From Marinagarivorans algicola (lineage in GTDB: Bacteria; Pseudomonadota; Gammaproteobacteria; Pseudomonadales; Cellvibrionaceae): a stretch of 64,000 nucleotides of DNA. Below the pieces are notes generated by a model that saw nothing but the letters and a program-made list of their open reading frames with translations, did not search any database and was not told the origin of the DNA. The translations under genes were made by a program, and so were the position numbers. Location of the stretch: positions 1-64,000 of the forward strand of contig NZ_LGAK01000014.1 in assembly GCF_001292705.1 (NCBI RefSeq), in the 5' to 3' direction. This document shows, piece after piece, positions 25,829 to 35,652 of this stretch. How positions within the stretch are numbered: position 1 is the first letter of the stretch; each line of letters starts with the position of its first letter.

Positions 25829-28264
25829 TCAACCCATGACAACCTGCACATCAACCGTAGTGCCTTCGGGCTGAGTAGGCACTACACAGCCTTCTACCGC
25901 GGTACCGTTGACGATTAAAGACTTGACGCCTTTACTCACGTGATCGGGGTTGGTGACAACAATGTTGTACGTTGCACCACGGAACTTACGAGTAAAGCTA
26001 AAGCCATCCCATTCTTTAGGCACACAAGGGTTTACACCAAGACCGGTATAATCGGGTTTAACGCCTAGAATGTACTGAGTGATGGCCGCAAAGTTCCATG
26101 CTGCTGTACCGGTTAACCAAGAGTTTTTGGCTTCGCCCGGTGTAAAGGCATCTTTACCGGCGATCATTTGTGCGTAAACGTAAGGCTCTACTTTATGTAA
26201 ATCACTGATATCTTCTAAAAAGGCCGGCGTGATTTTGGCCCAGTAATCAAATGCGCGATCGCCGTTGCCAATTAAGGTTTCTGCAATCATAATCCATGGG
26301 TTATTGTGACAAAAAATACCGGCGTTTTCTTTGTAACCTGGTGGATAGGTCGAGATTTCACCGTATTCAATGTAGTACTTAGTGAACGCAGGTTGCTGCA
26401 ATACGATACCGTAATCAGTATCCAAGTGCTCTTTCACCGCATCCATAGACTTATGAACCATGCCATCTTCAAGACCAATACCGGCCATACCACAAAAACC
26501 TTGTGACTCGATGAAGATTTTACCTTCTTCGTTTTCTTCACTACCGATTTTTTTGCCGTAGTAATCATAGGCACGCAAGTACCACTGGCCATCCCAACCG
26601 TCTTTCTTAACAGCTGCAATCATGTTGTCCACATGCACTTGTGCAGCGGCGGCTTCGTCTGTTTTACCAATATCTTGGCAGAGCTTAATAAACTCTTTAC
26701 CGTAAAGTACAAATTGACCAGCAATCATTAGCGACTCTGCAGTAAAGCCTTTTTTGTTACCGGTGGTTTGGAATGAATCGTTAGGATTTTCACTAAAACA
26801 GTTAAGGTTTAAACAGTCGTTCCAATCGGCACGGCCAATTAACGGCAAGTTGTGCGGGCCCAAATTGTTAACAGTATGCATAAACGAACGCTTCAAATGC
26901 TCGAAGTGCGTGGTCGCTTTAGTGTCGTCGTTATCGTAGGGTACCATTTCATCAAGGATACTGTAATCGCCAGACTCTTTAATGTAATCAGTGGTTGAAA
27001 GAATTAACCACAACGGATCATCGTTAAAGTCGCCACCTACGTTAGCATTACCACGCTTGGTGAGTGGCTGATACTGGTGATAAGCCGAGCCATCTTCAAA
27101 TTGAGTAGAAGCAATATCGATAATGCGCTCACGCGCACGTTCAGGTGCTTGATGCACAAAGCCAATCAAATCTTGGTTAGAGTCACGGAAGCCCATGCCA
27201 CGGCCAATGCCTGTTTCGAAGAACGAAGCAGAACGGCTCATGTTAAAGGTTACCATGCACTGGTACTGATTCCAGATGTTAACCGAGCGATCAATGCGAT
27301 CATCGCCAGTATCCACTTGAATAGTACTCAACAAACCCTCCCAGTATTGTGCTAATTTTTGTAACTCAGCATCCACTTTTTCATCGGTATCAAAGCGCGC
27401 CATTAAGGCTTCGGCTGGAGCTTTGTTGATGATATTTTTGCTTTCCCACTTATCTTCTGGCTCGACTTCGATGTAACCTAAAGTAAAGACAAAGCTTTTT
27501 TCTTCGCCTGGGGCTAGCTCAACTTCGATATAATGTGAACCACAAGGTGACCAGCCGTGTGCTACAGAGTTACGTGGCTTACCTTCAAATACAGCATCAG
27601 GGCGATCGAAATCGTTGTAAGTGCCTTTCCAAATGTCGCGGTCTGTATCAAAGCCATCAATGGGGGCATTAACGTTGTAAAAAGCGTAATGGTTACGGCG
27701 CTCTTTAAATTCGGTTTTGTGGTAAATGGTGGAGCCTTTTACTTCGACTTCACCGGTTGAGAGATTACGCTGCAAATTTTGCATGTCATCTTCTGCGTTC
27801 CATAAGCACCACTCAATAAATGAGAAGAATTTGAATTTTTTCGTCTCAGTGGTAGTGTTTTTAAGCTTAACACGTTGAACTTCGCACCAGCTTTTTAACG
27901 GAATAAACTGAGTGACTTCTGCGGCAATACCATTGCGCTCACCAGCGATTTTAGTATAACTCATGCCGTGGCGGCAGCTGTAGTTATCTAACTCAGTTTT
28001 GGTGGGCTTCCAACCGGGGTTCCAAACATCGCCGCCGTCATTAATGTAAAAGTACTTACCGCCATTATCAACCGGTACGTTATTGTAACGGTAGCGGGTT
28101 AAGCGACGGAATTTAGCATCTTTATAAAAAGTATAACCACCGCCGGTATTCGATACCAAGGAGAAATAATCTTCGTTACCCAAGTAGTTAATCCAAGGAT
28201 AAGGTGTACGTGGGTTAGTGATCACATACTCGCGAGCAGCGTCATCAAAATGACCAAACTTCAT
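25829..28264 (-). CDS. cellobiose phosphorylase (GH94)
   Basis: An 811-residue cytoplasmic enzyme that phosphorolyses cellobiose to glucose 1-phosphate and glucose, saving ATP in cellulose use. The start [20 protein letters not shown], the region [20 protein letters not shown] with the catalytic Asp, and [20 protein letters not shown] near the C-terminus are characteristic of GH94 cellobiose phosphorylases, and 811 residues is their usual length. The frame is open upstream to 28399, but ATG 28264 with GGAG eight bases before gives the canonical N-terminus. No signal peptide, so cellobiose must be imported first. It pairs logically with the GH5 cellulase at 31451-33304. Confidence 0.95.
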   Translation of the reverse strand: MKFGHFDDAAREYVITNPRTPYPWINYLGNEDYFSLVSNTGGGYTFYKDAKFRRLTRYRYNNVPVDNGGKYFYINDGGDVWNPGWKPTKTELDNYSCRHGMSYTKIAGERNGIAAEVTQFIPLKSWCEVQRVKLKNTTTETKKFKFFSFIEWCLWNAEDDMQNLQRNLSTGEVEVKGSTIYHKTEFKERRNHYAFYNVNAPIDGFDTDRDIWKGTYNDFDRPDAVFEGKPRNSVAHGWSPCGSHYIEVELAPGEEKSFVFTLGYIEVEPEDKWESKNIINKAPAEALMARFDTDEKVDAELQKLAQYWEGLLSTIQVDTGDDRIDRSVNIWNQYQCMVTFNMSRSASFFETGIGRGMGFRDSNQDLIGFVHQAPERARERIIDIASTQFEDGSAYHQYQPLTKRGNANVGGDFNDDPLWLILSTTDYIKESGDYSILDEMVPYDNDDTKATTHFEHLKRSFMHTVNNLGPHNLPLIGRADWNDCLNLNCFSENPNDSFQTTGNKKGFTAESLMIAGQFVLYGKEFIKLCQDIGKTDEAAAAQVHVDNMIAAVKKDGWDGQWYLRAYDYYGKKIGSEENEEGKIFIESQGFCGMAGIGLEDGMVHKSMDAVKEHLDTDYGIVLQQPAFTKYYIEYGEISTYPPGYKENAGIFCHNNPWIMIAETLIGNGDRAFDYWAKITPAFLEDISDLHKVEPYVYAQMIAGKDAFTPGEAKNSWLTGTAAWNFAAITQYILGVKPDYTGLGVNPCVPKEWDGFSFTRKFRGATYNIVVTNPDHVSKGVKSLIVNGTAVEGCVVPTQPEGTTVDVQVVMG

Positions 28265-28540
28265 AAATAGCTCCGTAGCTTTATACTCAAAGTATAAATT
28301 AAGAAAGAAGAAAGCCCTAAGGCAAGCCACCAAGAACAAACACAGCTTAGCGTGTTTGATGCGAGGCTGGCGATGAATATAGGCGCAAACCTGACACACC
28401 CATGAATAACGACGCTACTTTAAAGGATGCGAATATGCGCGGCAATGGCCTAATCGTGCTTAGAGCAAAAAACTTAAGTGCAATTTGACTATTAGGCGAC
28501 GAATGGCGCAATTATCAGGCAAATTTCTCTCAAAAAAATC

Positions 28541-28725
28541 GTAGCTATTCAACCGTAACTATATAGAGACGCACAGATTGGGCGCTCTGAATCATTGCCT
28601 GGGCCGCTCAAGCCACCCATAGGCACTACAGAAGCGCTACATGAGTACTCCCAGCGCTTAAATGCCCAGAAAAGAATCCTTCAGCACGCTATCAGGTGAA
28701 ATTTTTCAGCTTGACTAAAAACTAA
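28541..28725 (-). repeat. MITE copy, inverted and decayed
   Basis: It begins GTAGCTATTCAACCG and carries the family core in reverse orientation (GCCTGGGCCGCTCAAGCCAC, CGCTTAAATGCCCAGAAAA, GCTATCAGGTGAAATTTTTC). The right end, CAGCTTGACTAAAAACTAAG, is badly eroded, and no target duplication remains. It lies between yibL and the GH94 gene. Confidence 0.75.
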
Positions 28726-28748
28726 GGGTCCGGCCAAGCAATACTCTC

Positions 28749-28769
28749 GCCGACTCATACCGAGTCGGC
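28749..28769. terminator. possible terminator hairpin after yibL
   Basis: GCCGACTC-ATACC-GAGTCGGC gives an 8-bp stem 40 bp beyond the yibL stop codon. The minus-strand tail lacks a T run, so termination is uncertain. Confidence 0.4.
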
Positions 28770-28809
28770 TTTAATGAGAGTCAACGCCAATAGCTGATAC
28801 ATTCACTCA

Positions 28810-29166
28810 TTAAAAGGCTTTAGGCGCAAAGCCAGTTACAACACTCACGCCCACCTCTCGGCCTACCGCTGTGAGTGGATGCACCACCACAATGCCTCGC
28901 ACTTGCTTTTTGAGCTTGCCCATGTCGGCTTGCTCTTGTTTGGTGAGTGCACGGTTAAAAGGCATTGCCTTAATACTTTGTGCTTTTGAGCCGGTTTCGC
29001 GTGCCTTTAGCGCCTTGTGAGCTGCCAATTCTGATTCATATTTTTTAATATCGCGCTCAAATTGCCGAATCATAGGGATATCTTCGCGCAACGTGGCGGC
29101 AGCATGCTTGCGACGCGCTTTATCGAGACGGTTGGTTAAATCTTGTAGGGCCTGTTGTAAATTCAT
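28810..29166 (-). CDS. yibL: YibL family ribosome-associated protein
   Basis: A 118-residue protein matching E. coli YibL from memory: a coiled-coil-forming, charged N-terminal half (RLDKARRKHAAATLRED, RQFERDIKKYESELAAHK) and the highly conserved tail MPFNRALTKQEQADMGKLKK, then VRGIVVVHPLTAVGREVG and TGF. The E. coli protein co-sediments with ribosomes; its exact role is unknown. ATG 29166 gives the family-type start; the frame is open 11 codons further. It is a single gene. Confidence 0.9.
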   Translation of the reverse strand: MNLQQALQDLTNRLDKARRKHAAATLREDIPMIRQFERDIKKYESELAAHKALKARETGSKAQSIKAMPFNRALTKQEQADMGKLKKQVRGIVVVHPLTAVGREVGVSVVTGFAPKAF

Positions 29167-29199
29167 AATGTACTCATAATGGAGACGGCGATATAGCAA

Positions 29200-29706
29200 T
29201 GTGAACGGCTGCTATTACCTACCTTAAAAAGCGAGCAGCTTAACATTTACACGCGCCACTCGCCTTAGCCTGTGATCATTAAATGATGAAATAACAAGGC
29301 AGCGATCCAAACATCGCCTCGCTACTTTAGATCTATCGTTCATTAAATAACTACACATTTTATCAGGGCATATTTTGTCGAGGTGTAGTTTGATGATGTC
29401 GAGGCGTATTTTGATGATAACGAGAAGTCACGCAAAGCGACAAGATAGGACCACCGATACAAACTTAACAGCACCATGTTCATTAAAAAGTGCAGACTAA
29501 AGCCTAAAATACAGTGAAAAACCCCCTTTTACAGAGTGCTGGAATTCCCTCGTGTGTCAAAAAGTGGTATCTTCTTTGCCCGTCGGGTAGGCCGTGAGCA
29601 CCGGCTTCTTGGGTAGTCGCTACTCGCGTTTACTCCTAGTAACACAGCGCGTGCACTCATTTGCACCACAACAATCCACCCTCCTCAAAGGCACCTTCGG
29701 ACCATT
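29200..29706. other. intergenic region upstream of gnd
   Basis: About 500 bp between divergent yibL and gnd. It contains two near-identical 18-bp direct repeats, GTCGAGG(T/C)GTA(G/T)TTTGATGAT, near 29377-29416. It should hold both promoters, but neither was located with confidence. No coding remnant was seen. Confidence 0.4.
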
Positions 29707-31161
29707 ATGAAAGAATTATCAGATATCGGCCTCATCGGCCTTGCCGTTATGGGCGAAAACCTCGTGTTGAACATGGCCAGCAAGGGCTTCACCGTTACGG
29801 CTTACAACCGCTCTACCGAAAAAGTGAAGAACTTTGTCGAAGGCCGTGCAGCCGGTCAAAGCATTCGCGGGGCTTATTCTATCGAAGAGTTGGTTCAATC
29901 TTTGGCCAAACCACGCAAAATTATGATTATGGTAAAAGCAGGCGCCCCTGTTGACGCAACGATTGAGTCGTTAATTCCATTACTAGACGAAGGCGACATC
30001 ATTATTGATGGCGGCAACACGCATTATCCTGACACTATCCGTCGCGAAAAATACTTAAGCGAAAAAGGTATTCATTTTGTAGGTGCAGGGGTTTCTGGTG
30101 GTGAAGAAGGTGCATTAACAGGCCCATCAATTATGCCTGGTGGCTCATTAGAAGCGTGGGAAGCTATCAAGCCTATTTTCCAAAATATTTCAGCTAAGGT
30201 CGAAGACGGCTCTCCCTGCTGTGACTATGTTGGTGAAAACGGTGCTGGTCATTTTGTCAAAATGGTTCATAACGGCATTGAGTATGGAGACATGCAGTTA
30301 TTGTGTGAAGCTTACCAAGTCATGAAAGAAGTCGTTGGTATGAGTGCCGATGAAATTCACGGTGTATTTGCCGACTGGAATAAGACTGAGCTTGATTCTT
30401 ACTTGGTTGAAATTACTCGCAATATCATGGCGTATAAAGATGAAAACGACGAGCCATTAGTTGAAAAGATTTTAGATACTGCCGGCCAAAAAGGGACGGG
30501 TAAATGGACTGGCGTTATCGCCCTTGATTTGGGTGTACCTTTAACTTTAATTGCTGAATCGGTATTTGCGCGCTGTATTTCGGCATTAAAAGACGAGCGC
30601 GTTGCAGCCTCCAAAGTATTGACCGGCCCAACAAAATCTTTTACAGGCGACAAAACAGCATTTATCGAAGACCTTCGTCAAGCTGTCTTAGCCTCTAAAA
30701 TTGTTTCTTACGCACAGGGTTACACCTTAATGCGCGAAGCGGCTAAAGAGTTTGGCTGGAACTTAAATTACGGTGGTATTGCAATGATGTGGCGCGGCGG
30801 CTGCATCATTCGCTCAGCTTTCTTGGGCGACATCAAAAACGCTTTTGATAAAAACCCTGAACTTAGCAATTTACTACTCGATGATTACTTTAACGACATT
30901 ATCACCAAAGCACAGCAAGGCTGGCGTAACGTAGCGGTAGCCACCATTACCAACGGCGTGCCAACACCGTGTTTAATGGCGGCGCTCAACTACTTTGATG
31001 GTTACCGCACCGCACGCTTACCCGCTAATTTACTGCAAGCGCAACGCGACTATTTCGGCGCTCACACGTATGAGCGCATCGACAAACCGCGCGGCGAGTT
31101 CTTTCACACCAATTGGACAGGCCGTGGCGGCGACACTTCTTCTTCGACTTACAATGCGTAA
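29707..31161 (+). CDS. gnd: 6-phosphogluconate dehydrogenase (decarboxylating)
   Basis: A 484-residue cytosolic pentose-phosphate enzyme that oxidises 6-phosphogluconate to ribulose 5-phosphate with NADP+. The N-terminal Rossmann motif is IGLIGLAVMGENLVLNMASKG, followed by AYNRS; the substrate-binding signature GAGHFVKMVHNGIEYGDMQL carries the catalytic Lys and Asn, and the C-terminal domain contains WRGGCIIRS. Length fits the long dimeric class. It is monocistronic, with a clean terminator 14 bp after the stop. Confidence 0.97.
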   Translation: MKELSDIGLIGLAVMGENLVLNMASKGFTVTAYNRSTEKVKNFVEGRAAGQSIRGAYSIEELVQSLAKPRKIMIMVKAGAPVDATIESLIPLLDEGDIIIDGGNTHYPDTIRREKYLSEKGIHFVGAGVSGGEEGALTGPSIMPGGSLEAWEAIKPIFQNISAKVEDGSPCCDYVGENGAGHFVKMVHNGIEYGDMQLLCEAYQVMKEVVGMSADEIHGVFADWNKTELDSYLVEITRNIMAYKDENDEPLVEKILDTAGQKGTGKWTGVIALDLGVPLTLIAESVFARCISALKDERVAASKVLTGPTKSFTGDKTAFIEDLRQAVLASKIVSYAQGYTLMREAAKEFGWNLNYGGIAMMWRGGCIIRSAFLGDIKNAFDKNPELSNLLLDDYFNDIITKAQQGWRNVAVATITNGVPTPCLMAALNYFDGYRTARLPANLLQAQRDYFGAHTYERIDKPRGEFFHTNWTGRGGDTSSSTYNA

Positions 31162-31174
31162 GTTTAAGTCATGT

Positions 31175-31203
31175 AAAAAGGAGCCTTAAGGCTCCTTTTT
31201 TTT
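31175..31203 (+). terminator. intrinsic terminator after gnd
   Basis: AAAAAGGAGCC-TTAA-GGCTCC followed by eight T, 14 bp past the gnd stop codon. Confidence 0.92.
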
Positions 31204-31396
31204 AGCAGGCAAGTATTAAAGCGCTAAAGAAAAAACAGCTTTTATTACACAGGCAATGCGCCCAATAGCATAAAAATAACATCACTATATGACAGGCTCA
31301 ACACCGCTTAATGACTTTAAAGCTAACTTTGAGCAACCCTGATATTCGCTTGCTTAATACTCTCTTACGTAGCGCTGTAGTAGAATTAATCACAAC

Positions 31397-31428
31397 AAAA
31401 AAGGCCGCTAATTGCTTAGCGACCCTTT
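31397..31428 (-). terminator. terminator after the GH5 gene
   Basis: On the minus strand AAAAGGGTCGCTAAG, a short loop and TTAGCGGCC pair imperfectly and are followed by six T. It lies about 25 bp beyond the cellulase stop codon. Confidence 0.65.
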
Positions 31429-31450
31429 TGAGTTAATCATAATGAATAGC

Positions 31451-33304
31451 TTACCAATTTTTAATTTTATCCTTTACGTATAGCCCTGTTTCAGTCAAGT
31501 CACTTTCATTCCAACCATTAGCACCATTAGAGCCAGGCTTTAAGATTGAGGCTCCTTCGGCTTTATCACTAATAGACCAGTTAGCATGACTGATATTATT
31601 GTCGTAAAGAAATTCCATCCAAGTATCAGACTCGGCTTTATCAAACGCACCATCACCACTGGCACCGACAGAACCCCACTCGGTTACAAATAATGGAATA
31701 CCATTTTTGAGTGCAGTAATCGCGCGGTTACGCTCTTGCTGTTTATGTGAGCCCGCATAAAAATGCAAGGTATAAGCGATATTATCAGCATACGCAGCAT
31801 TATCAGGGAAGTCGGCAGCTACAATAGGATCTTCTGATGCCTCATCAACAAATTGTGAATAATAAGGCGTACCCACAATAATTAAGTTGTCGGGGTCAAT
31901 AGCGCGAATAGCCCTGATCACCGGTAACGCATACGCTTTAATTTCTGCCCACGTCGTTTTTTCATCCCAGCCGCAATTGGCACCAGAAAGACCGTTAGAG
32001 CAATCAGGCTCGTTGTATATTTCGTAAATCACGTGATTATTAGCGCCGTAAGTCGTTGCCATTTCGGCAAAAAACTCGGGAGCCAAGTTAGCAGGATGCT
32101 CTTCGGCATCATGAGTATGCCAATCAATAATCACGTACATATCGTTAGCAATAGCCTGCTGCACAATATCTTCAACGCGAGCTTTATTGGCACCGGGGTT
32201 ATTTAAGTAACCATCACCTTCATTAATACCCATAGCCGCACGAATAAGTCTTGCATTCCAATCGCCAGATAATTTTTCAACCACATTTTGGTTATAAAAC
32301 TTACTGCCATCACCATGGCTTGACCAAAACAAGCTCATGCCTGCAATACTGCCCGTTTGACCACCAAATAATACTTGGTTTCCTTCGGTTGTGATCGCGG
32401 GTACACCCACAATGTTATCGCTACCACTACCCACGGCGACGGCAGGGGTTTGGCTTGGGTCGCCACATACAGCACCGGCGTATACACCAATATCATCGAC
32501 TTGAACGTTGGCAACAGCATTACCCGCTAATACACCAAAACTCATGGTTAAACGCGCTGAAGTGTCCGTCATTACCGCTGTAAAGGTGTGCTTAACATTT
32601 TGATAGCTAGTTGTAAGGTCAAGCTCTTGAGCATCAGTACTGAGTAAAGAGGCGTAACCAGGGCTACCACCTTGGTCAATATTAAAGCCCATAGTGCGCT
32701 CAGCACTCGCTTTTATACGAAAGCAAATAGTGTATTGCTCATCTTGTGTTAGCCCTATGGCATGGATCAACTGTGCATGCCAAGTCTCTGTAGAGGTAGT
32801 CGGGATAGTGACATTGACTTCGCCATCCCATGTAAAGGAAGCATTAAGTGAAGCATCGATATTCCCAGTAAACAGCGCTTGCCCATTGGCAAACGTACCA
32901 TCACTATCGAGTAAAGTCCCAACACCCGCACTGCCTGCGCTAGAAGCTGCCATGCTTGAATTTGACACGCTAGAAACCGACGAGCTAGAGGCAATACTAC
33001 TCACAACAACCGGCGGCTGACTAGACGAACTCGGAGCAACACTGCTTGACACAACAGGAGTGCTTGAAGCAACAGAGGTACTTGAAACAACAGAGATACT
33101 TGAAACAACAGAGCTGCTTGAAATAACAGAGGAGACCGCAGGTGGCACCGATGAGCTAGTAGGTGCCGCCGAAGATACTGAAACTTGGCTAGAGGCTGTA
33201 GGTGGCGTAGGGGTGGTACTACCACCGCCGCAGGCCGCTAAAGTACTACCAAAAAGCATTACCGATAAGAGTTTTTGTGGCGCAAGGCCAAAAGATTGCT
33301 TCAT
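31451..33304 (-). CDS. GH5 endo-glucanase lipoprotein with CBM and poly-Ser linker
   Basis: A 617-residue surface or secreted cellulase. The lipobox LAACGGG (Cys25) makes it a lipoprotein. A serine-rich linker (about 35-125), typical of Saccharophagus/Cellvibrio/Teredinibacter enzymes, leads to a CBM4/9-like beta-sandwich (about 130-280) and then the GH5 domain (about 295-617), subfamily 2-like. Key motifs are NARLIRAAMGINEGDGYL, VIIDWHTHDAEEH, the acid/base Glu in YEIYNEPD and the nucleophile Glu in PLFVTEWGS. It cuts internal beta-1,4-glucosidic bonds; the products can feed the GH94 cellobiose phosphorylase. ATG 33304 has GGTGG before it. Confidence 0.93.
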   Translation of the reverse strand: MKQSFGLAPQKLLSVMLFGSTLAACGGGSTTPTPPTASSQVSVSSAAPTSSSVPPAVSSVISSSSVVSSISVVSSTSVASSTPVVSSSVAPSSSSQPPVVVSSIASSSSVSSVSNSSMAASSAGSAGVGTLLDSDGTFANGQALFTGNIDASLNASFTWDGEVNVTIPTTSTETWHAQLIHAIGLTQDEQYTICFRIKASAERTMGFNIDQGGSPGYASLLSTDAQELDLTTSYQNVKHTFTAVMTDTSARLTMSFGVLAGNAVANVQVDDIGVYAGAVCGDPSQTPAVAVGSGSDNIVGVPAITTEGNQVLFGGQTGSIAGMSLFWSSHGDGSKFYNQNVVEKLSGDWNARLIRAAMGINEGDGYLNNPGANKARVEDIVQQAIANDMYVIIDWHTHDAEEHPANLAPEFFAEMATTYGANNHVIYEIYNEPDCSNGLSGANCGWDEKTTWAEIKAYALPVIRAIRAIDPDNLIIVGTPYYSQFVDEASEDPIVAADFPDNAAYADNIAYTLHFYAGSHKQQERNRAITALKNGIPLFVTEWGSVGASGDGAFDKAESDTWMEFLYDNNISHANWSISDKAEGASILKPGSNGANGWNESDLTETGLYVKDKIKNW

Positions 33305-33460
33305 TCATTCCACCTGAGTAAGATCTGTCAGCCCGTTATATGCACATATATCGACAAGTTAGACTCAGTGGGTTAACGCAGCGTTGATGTCGCTTTTTGC
33401 ATGCAGCTTTATTAACGCAGTGTCGTTTAAAAGTGTCGCACTGAGGCATCTGGGCTTATT

Positions 33461-33574
33461 ATAGTTATATTGATACTTATAGTTATATTGATACTTATAG
33501 TTATATTGATACTTATAGTTATATTGATACTTATTATAGTTATATTGACACTTATTATAGTCATACAGATACTA
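33461..33574. repeat. 18-bp tandem repeat, about six units
   Basis: ATAGTTATATTGATACTT is repeated four times exactly (33461-33532), then twice more with ATT spacers and substitutions. It lies about 160 bp upstream of the GH5 start codon. The array is pure AT-rich minisatellite; a regulatory role is possible but unsupported. Confidence 0.92.
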
Positions 33575-34030
33575 ACTCATTCCGCACTCGCGAGCGCCAA
33601 CCTAAATCACAAGGGCTATTTTAATTTTCAAAAAATAAGACTCAATCACACTTTTTTTAATTACCTTTGACCACTCATCGAGCAACGCATGCGCTAATAC
33701 ATCAGTACTTCAACGTGATATATTTTTATAAATGCCATGACTTTACACTTATCACCAAAAAATTACCGCGCAAATGACGACAGCAAACAGCTTACAAGGC
33801 GCATACTGCCGGTGCATTTTTAGCCCATCAACTAGGCGTAACGCTACGCTCACATCTTCATACTGTACGATACAGGGGCAATTCAAGCCCCAAATCATGT
33901 CGCTTTAGGGTGCCCCAAAGTATTGCAAAGTATTGATTTCGGAGTAAAGGCAAGATTCTAATTTTTGAAATACAGCTCTAAATCGTACAGCGCTTTTGGT
34001 AAAGCACTGCAATGACGCCTATCTTGATAT

Positions 34031-34125
34031 AAGGGACGAGGAAAAAATACATTATCCAATAATACTTGTTTTCTGCTTCCTCTGCTGCGTTGCTCAAAGC
34101 GTTACATGCCCCGGCATGCGCCCCT
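34031..34125 (+). repeat. left half of the second dispersed repeat
   Basis: From GGGACGAGGAAAAAATACAT to GGCATGCGCCCC it matches the left arm and centre of the repeat at 753-912 with few differences. It then stops abruptly, so the right arm has been lost. Confidence 0.8.
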
Positions 34126-34308
34126 AAGCTGTGATAAAATTTTAAGCTAGCGAGACTTCTTTAGCTCCTGCTATTACGTTTATTTTTCTTGCCTCTTATT
34201 GTGATAAACCACCAATATCTCACTTATTTTTCAGTCACTATTTAAGTACTTTCCCCCCAAAAAAACCTCACCGCCATCCACCCTTTTACCTCTTTAGAAT
34301 TGCTATTC

Positions 34309-34514
34309 GTAACTATTCAGCTCAACTGACAAACATCACCTGATAGGGTGCTGATGGATTATTTTCTGGGCATTTAAGCGTCGAGCCTTGCAGGGAAAGA
34401 AGGGTTAGACAGTACAGGAAACTGTCGATAGCGCTTGTATAGCGACCATGAATGGCTTGAGTAGCTCAGTCAATGATTAATGAGCGTCCAATTTCAATAC
34501 CTCTGAATAGTTAC
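34309..34514 (+). mobile_element. full-length MITE copy with perfect 12-bp inverted ends
   Basis: The left end GTAACTATTCAG (34309-34320) and right end CTGAATAGTTAC (34503-34514) are exact inverted repeats, and the 206-bp interior carries the family core plus a short extra segment (GTCGATAGCGCTTGTATAGC). The flanks show no 8-bp duplication, so this copy is older or rearranged. It ends 74 bp upstream of the carbonic anhydrase start and may contribute promoter sequence. Confidence 0.85.
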
Positions 34515-34588
34515 AATTTTAATGGCTGGCACCGGTATTCGAAGGTAACATTGACAATACCAGATCTTTTATTTAACAAGGTATAAGA

Positions 34589-35455
34589 ATGAACACAATA
34601 AAACTGTTGAGCAAAAATAACTTACTGGCTTTAGCCGTATCAAGTGCATTTATATTTAGCGCGTCGGCAAGCGCTAAAACAGTCAGCGATAGTGTTGTGG
34701 CCAAACAAAGAGCCACCCTAGAAGCCAGTACTGATGGCAAAGGGTTTGGACCACAATCCCCTCGTGATATTGATCAGGGTTATGGCTTAAACTTACGCAG
34801 TTTTTCAATGGCACCAAACCGTAGCCAGCTTAATTTATGTAATATCCACTTCCACAAAAACGCAGAGCACGCAGGGGGAGAGTTCACCACTTACGCTGGC
34901 AATGGTGATGGTAAAGGCTCAAATACTGGCTTTGTCTACGATGGCAAATTGACCGATGCTCAAATGAAACCTGTGCAAAACAAAATCTGCGCAGCTAAGG
35001 GCCACCCATTACAACCAGGCGATACGATAGAAGTACACTACGTGTATTCCTCTGCTCAGATTACTCCAGGGCCAACCCTAGGCGCTTGCTTGGCTGATAG
35101 CACCATGAACCCAGACCTTAGAGTAGAAGGACAAGTAATGGTACTAGCTAATGATAACAACGCACTTGACTTTAAAAAATTAACAAAAGTCAATAGAGTA
35201 AATGGTTATCATCAAGCGCCAAATATACCCAACAACATGGGTGTACCCGTTGAATATTTAGGCTCGACAACTGGGCCTTCATACAACGAAAAAGCCTCTC
35301 CATTGCAAGTCAGCTGGAGTGTAAGACCTAAAGTCGCTGTGGTAGATATCAATTCAGTCGGGCAGTGGTGTAATGACAACGTGTTTAATGAAGATCATGC
35401 TCATGGTGTACGTAACTTAGTCATCAACCCTAAGTTATTGTCTGTCATTAATTAA
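34589..35455 (+). CDS. delta-class carbonic anhydrase, exported
   Basis: A 288-residue protein with a signal peptide (LLALAVSSAFIFSASASA, about 12-29), so periplasmic or secreted. The motifs GFGPQSPRDID, LNLCNIHFHKNAEHAGGEFT (with metal-binding His candidates and a conserved Cys), GDTIEVHYVYSSAQITPGPT and LGACLAD resemble the bacterial delta-class carbonic anhydrase family related to diatom enzymes. It would interconvert CO2 and bicarbonate in the periplasm. It is a single gene directly downstream of a MITE copy, with AAGGT before the ATG. The family call is from memory; a plain hypothetical exported protein is the alternative. Confidence 0.78.
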   Translation: MNTIKLLSKNNLLALAVSSAFIFSASASAKTVSDSVVAKQRATLEASTDGKGFGPQSPRDIDQGYGLNLRSFSMAPNRSQLNLCNIHFHKNAEHAGGEFTTYAGNGDGKGSNTGFVYDGKLTDAQMKPVQNKICAAKGHPLQPGDTIEVHYVYSSAQITPGPTLGACLADSTMNPDLRVEGQVMVLANDNNALDFKKLTKVNRVNGYHQAPNIPNNMGVPVEYLGSTTGPSYNEKASPLQVSWSVRPKVAVVDINSVGQWCNDNVFNEDHAHGVRNLVINPKLLSVIN

Positions 35456-35652
35456 TCGCAAGCTAAGCGATTAGGCTTGTGATCTACTCGTCCAAGTCTG
35501 TAGTCATTCCCGTGTAATATTTGGATAGTGATCTTAATTTCGGCTGGCTGTGGCGGTTAATCAATGTTTTAGGCCAAACCTACAGCGAAGACTTCTACCG
35601 ACAGCCAGATTACGCTACTATCATTTTTCAATTCCACTTTTTGTGCCTAGCC

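Noticed and set aside
32767-33225. Open frames on both strands over the poly-serine linker
   Set aside because: They arise from the low-complexity Ser codon repeats of the GH5 linker.
33461-33574. Tandem repeat considered as a CRISPR array
   Set aside because: The units are contiguous or separated by three bases, with no unique spacers and no cas genes nearby.
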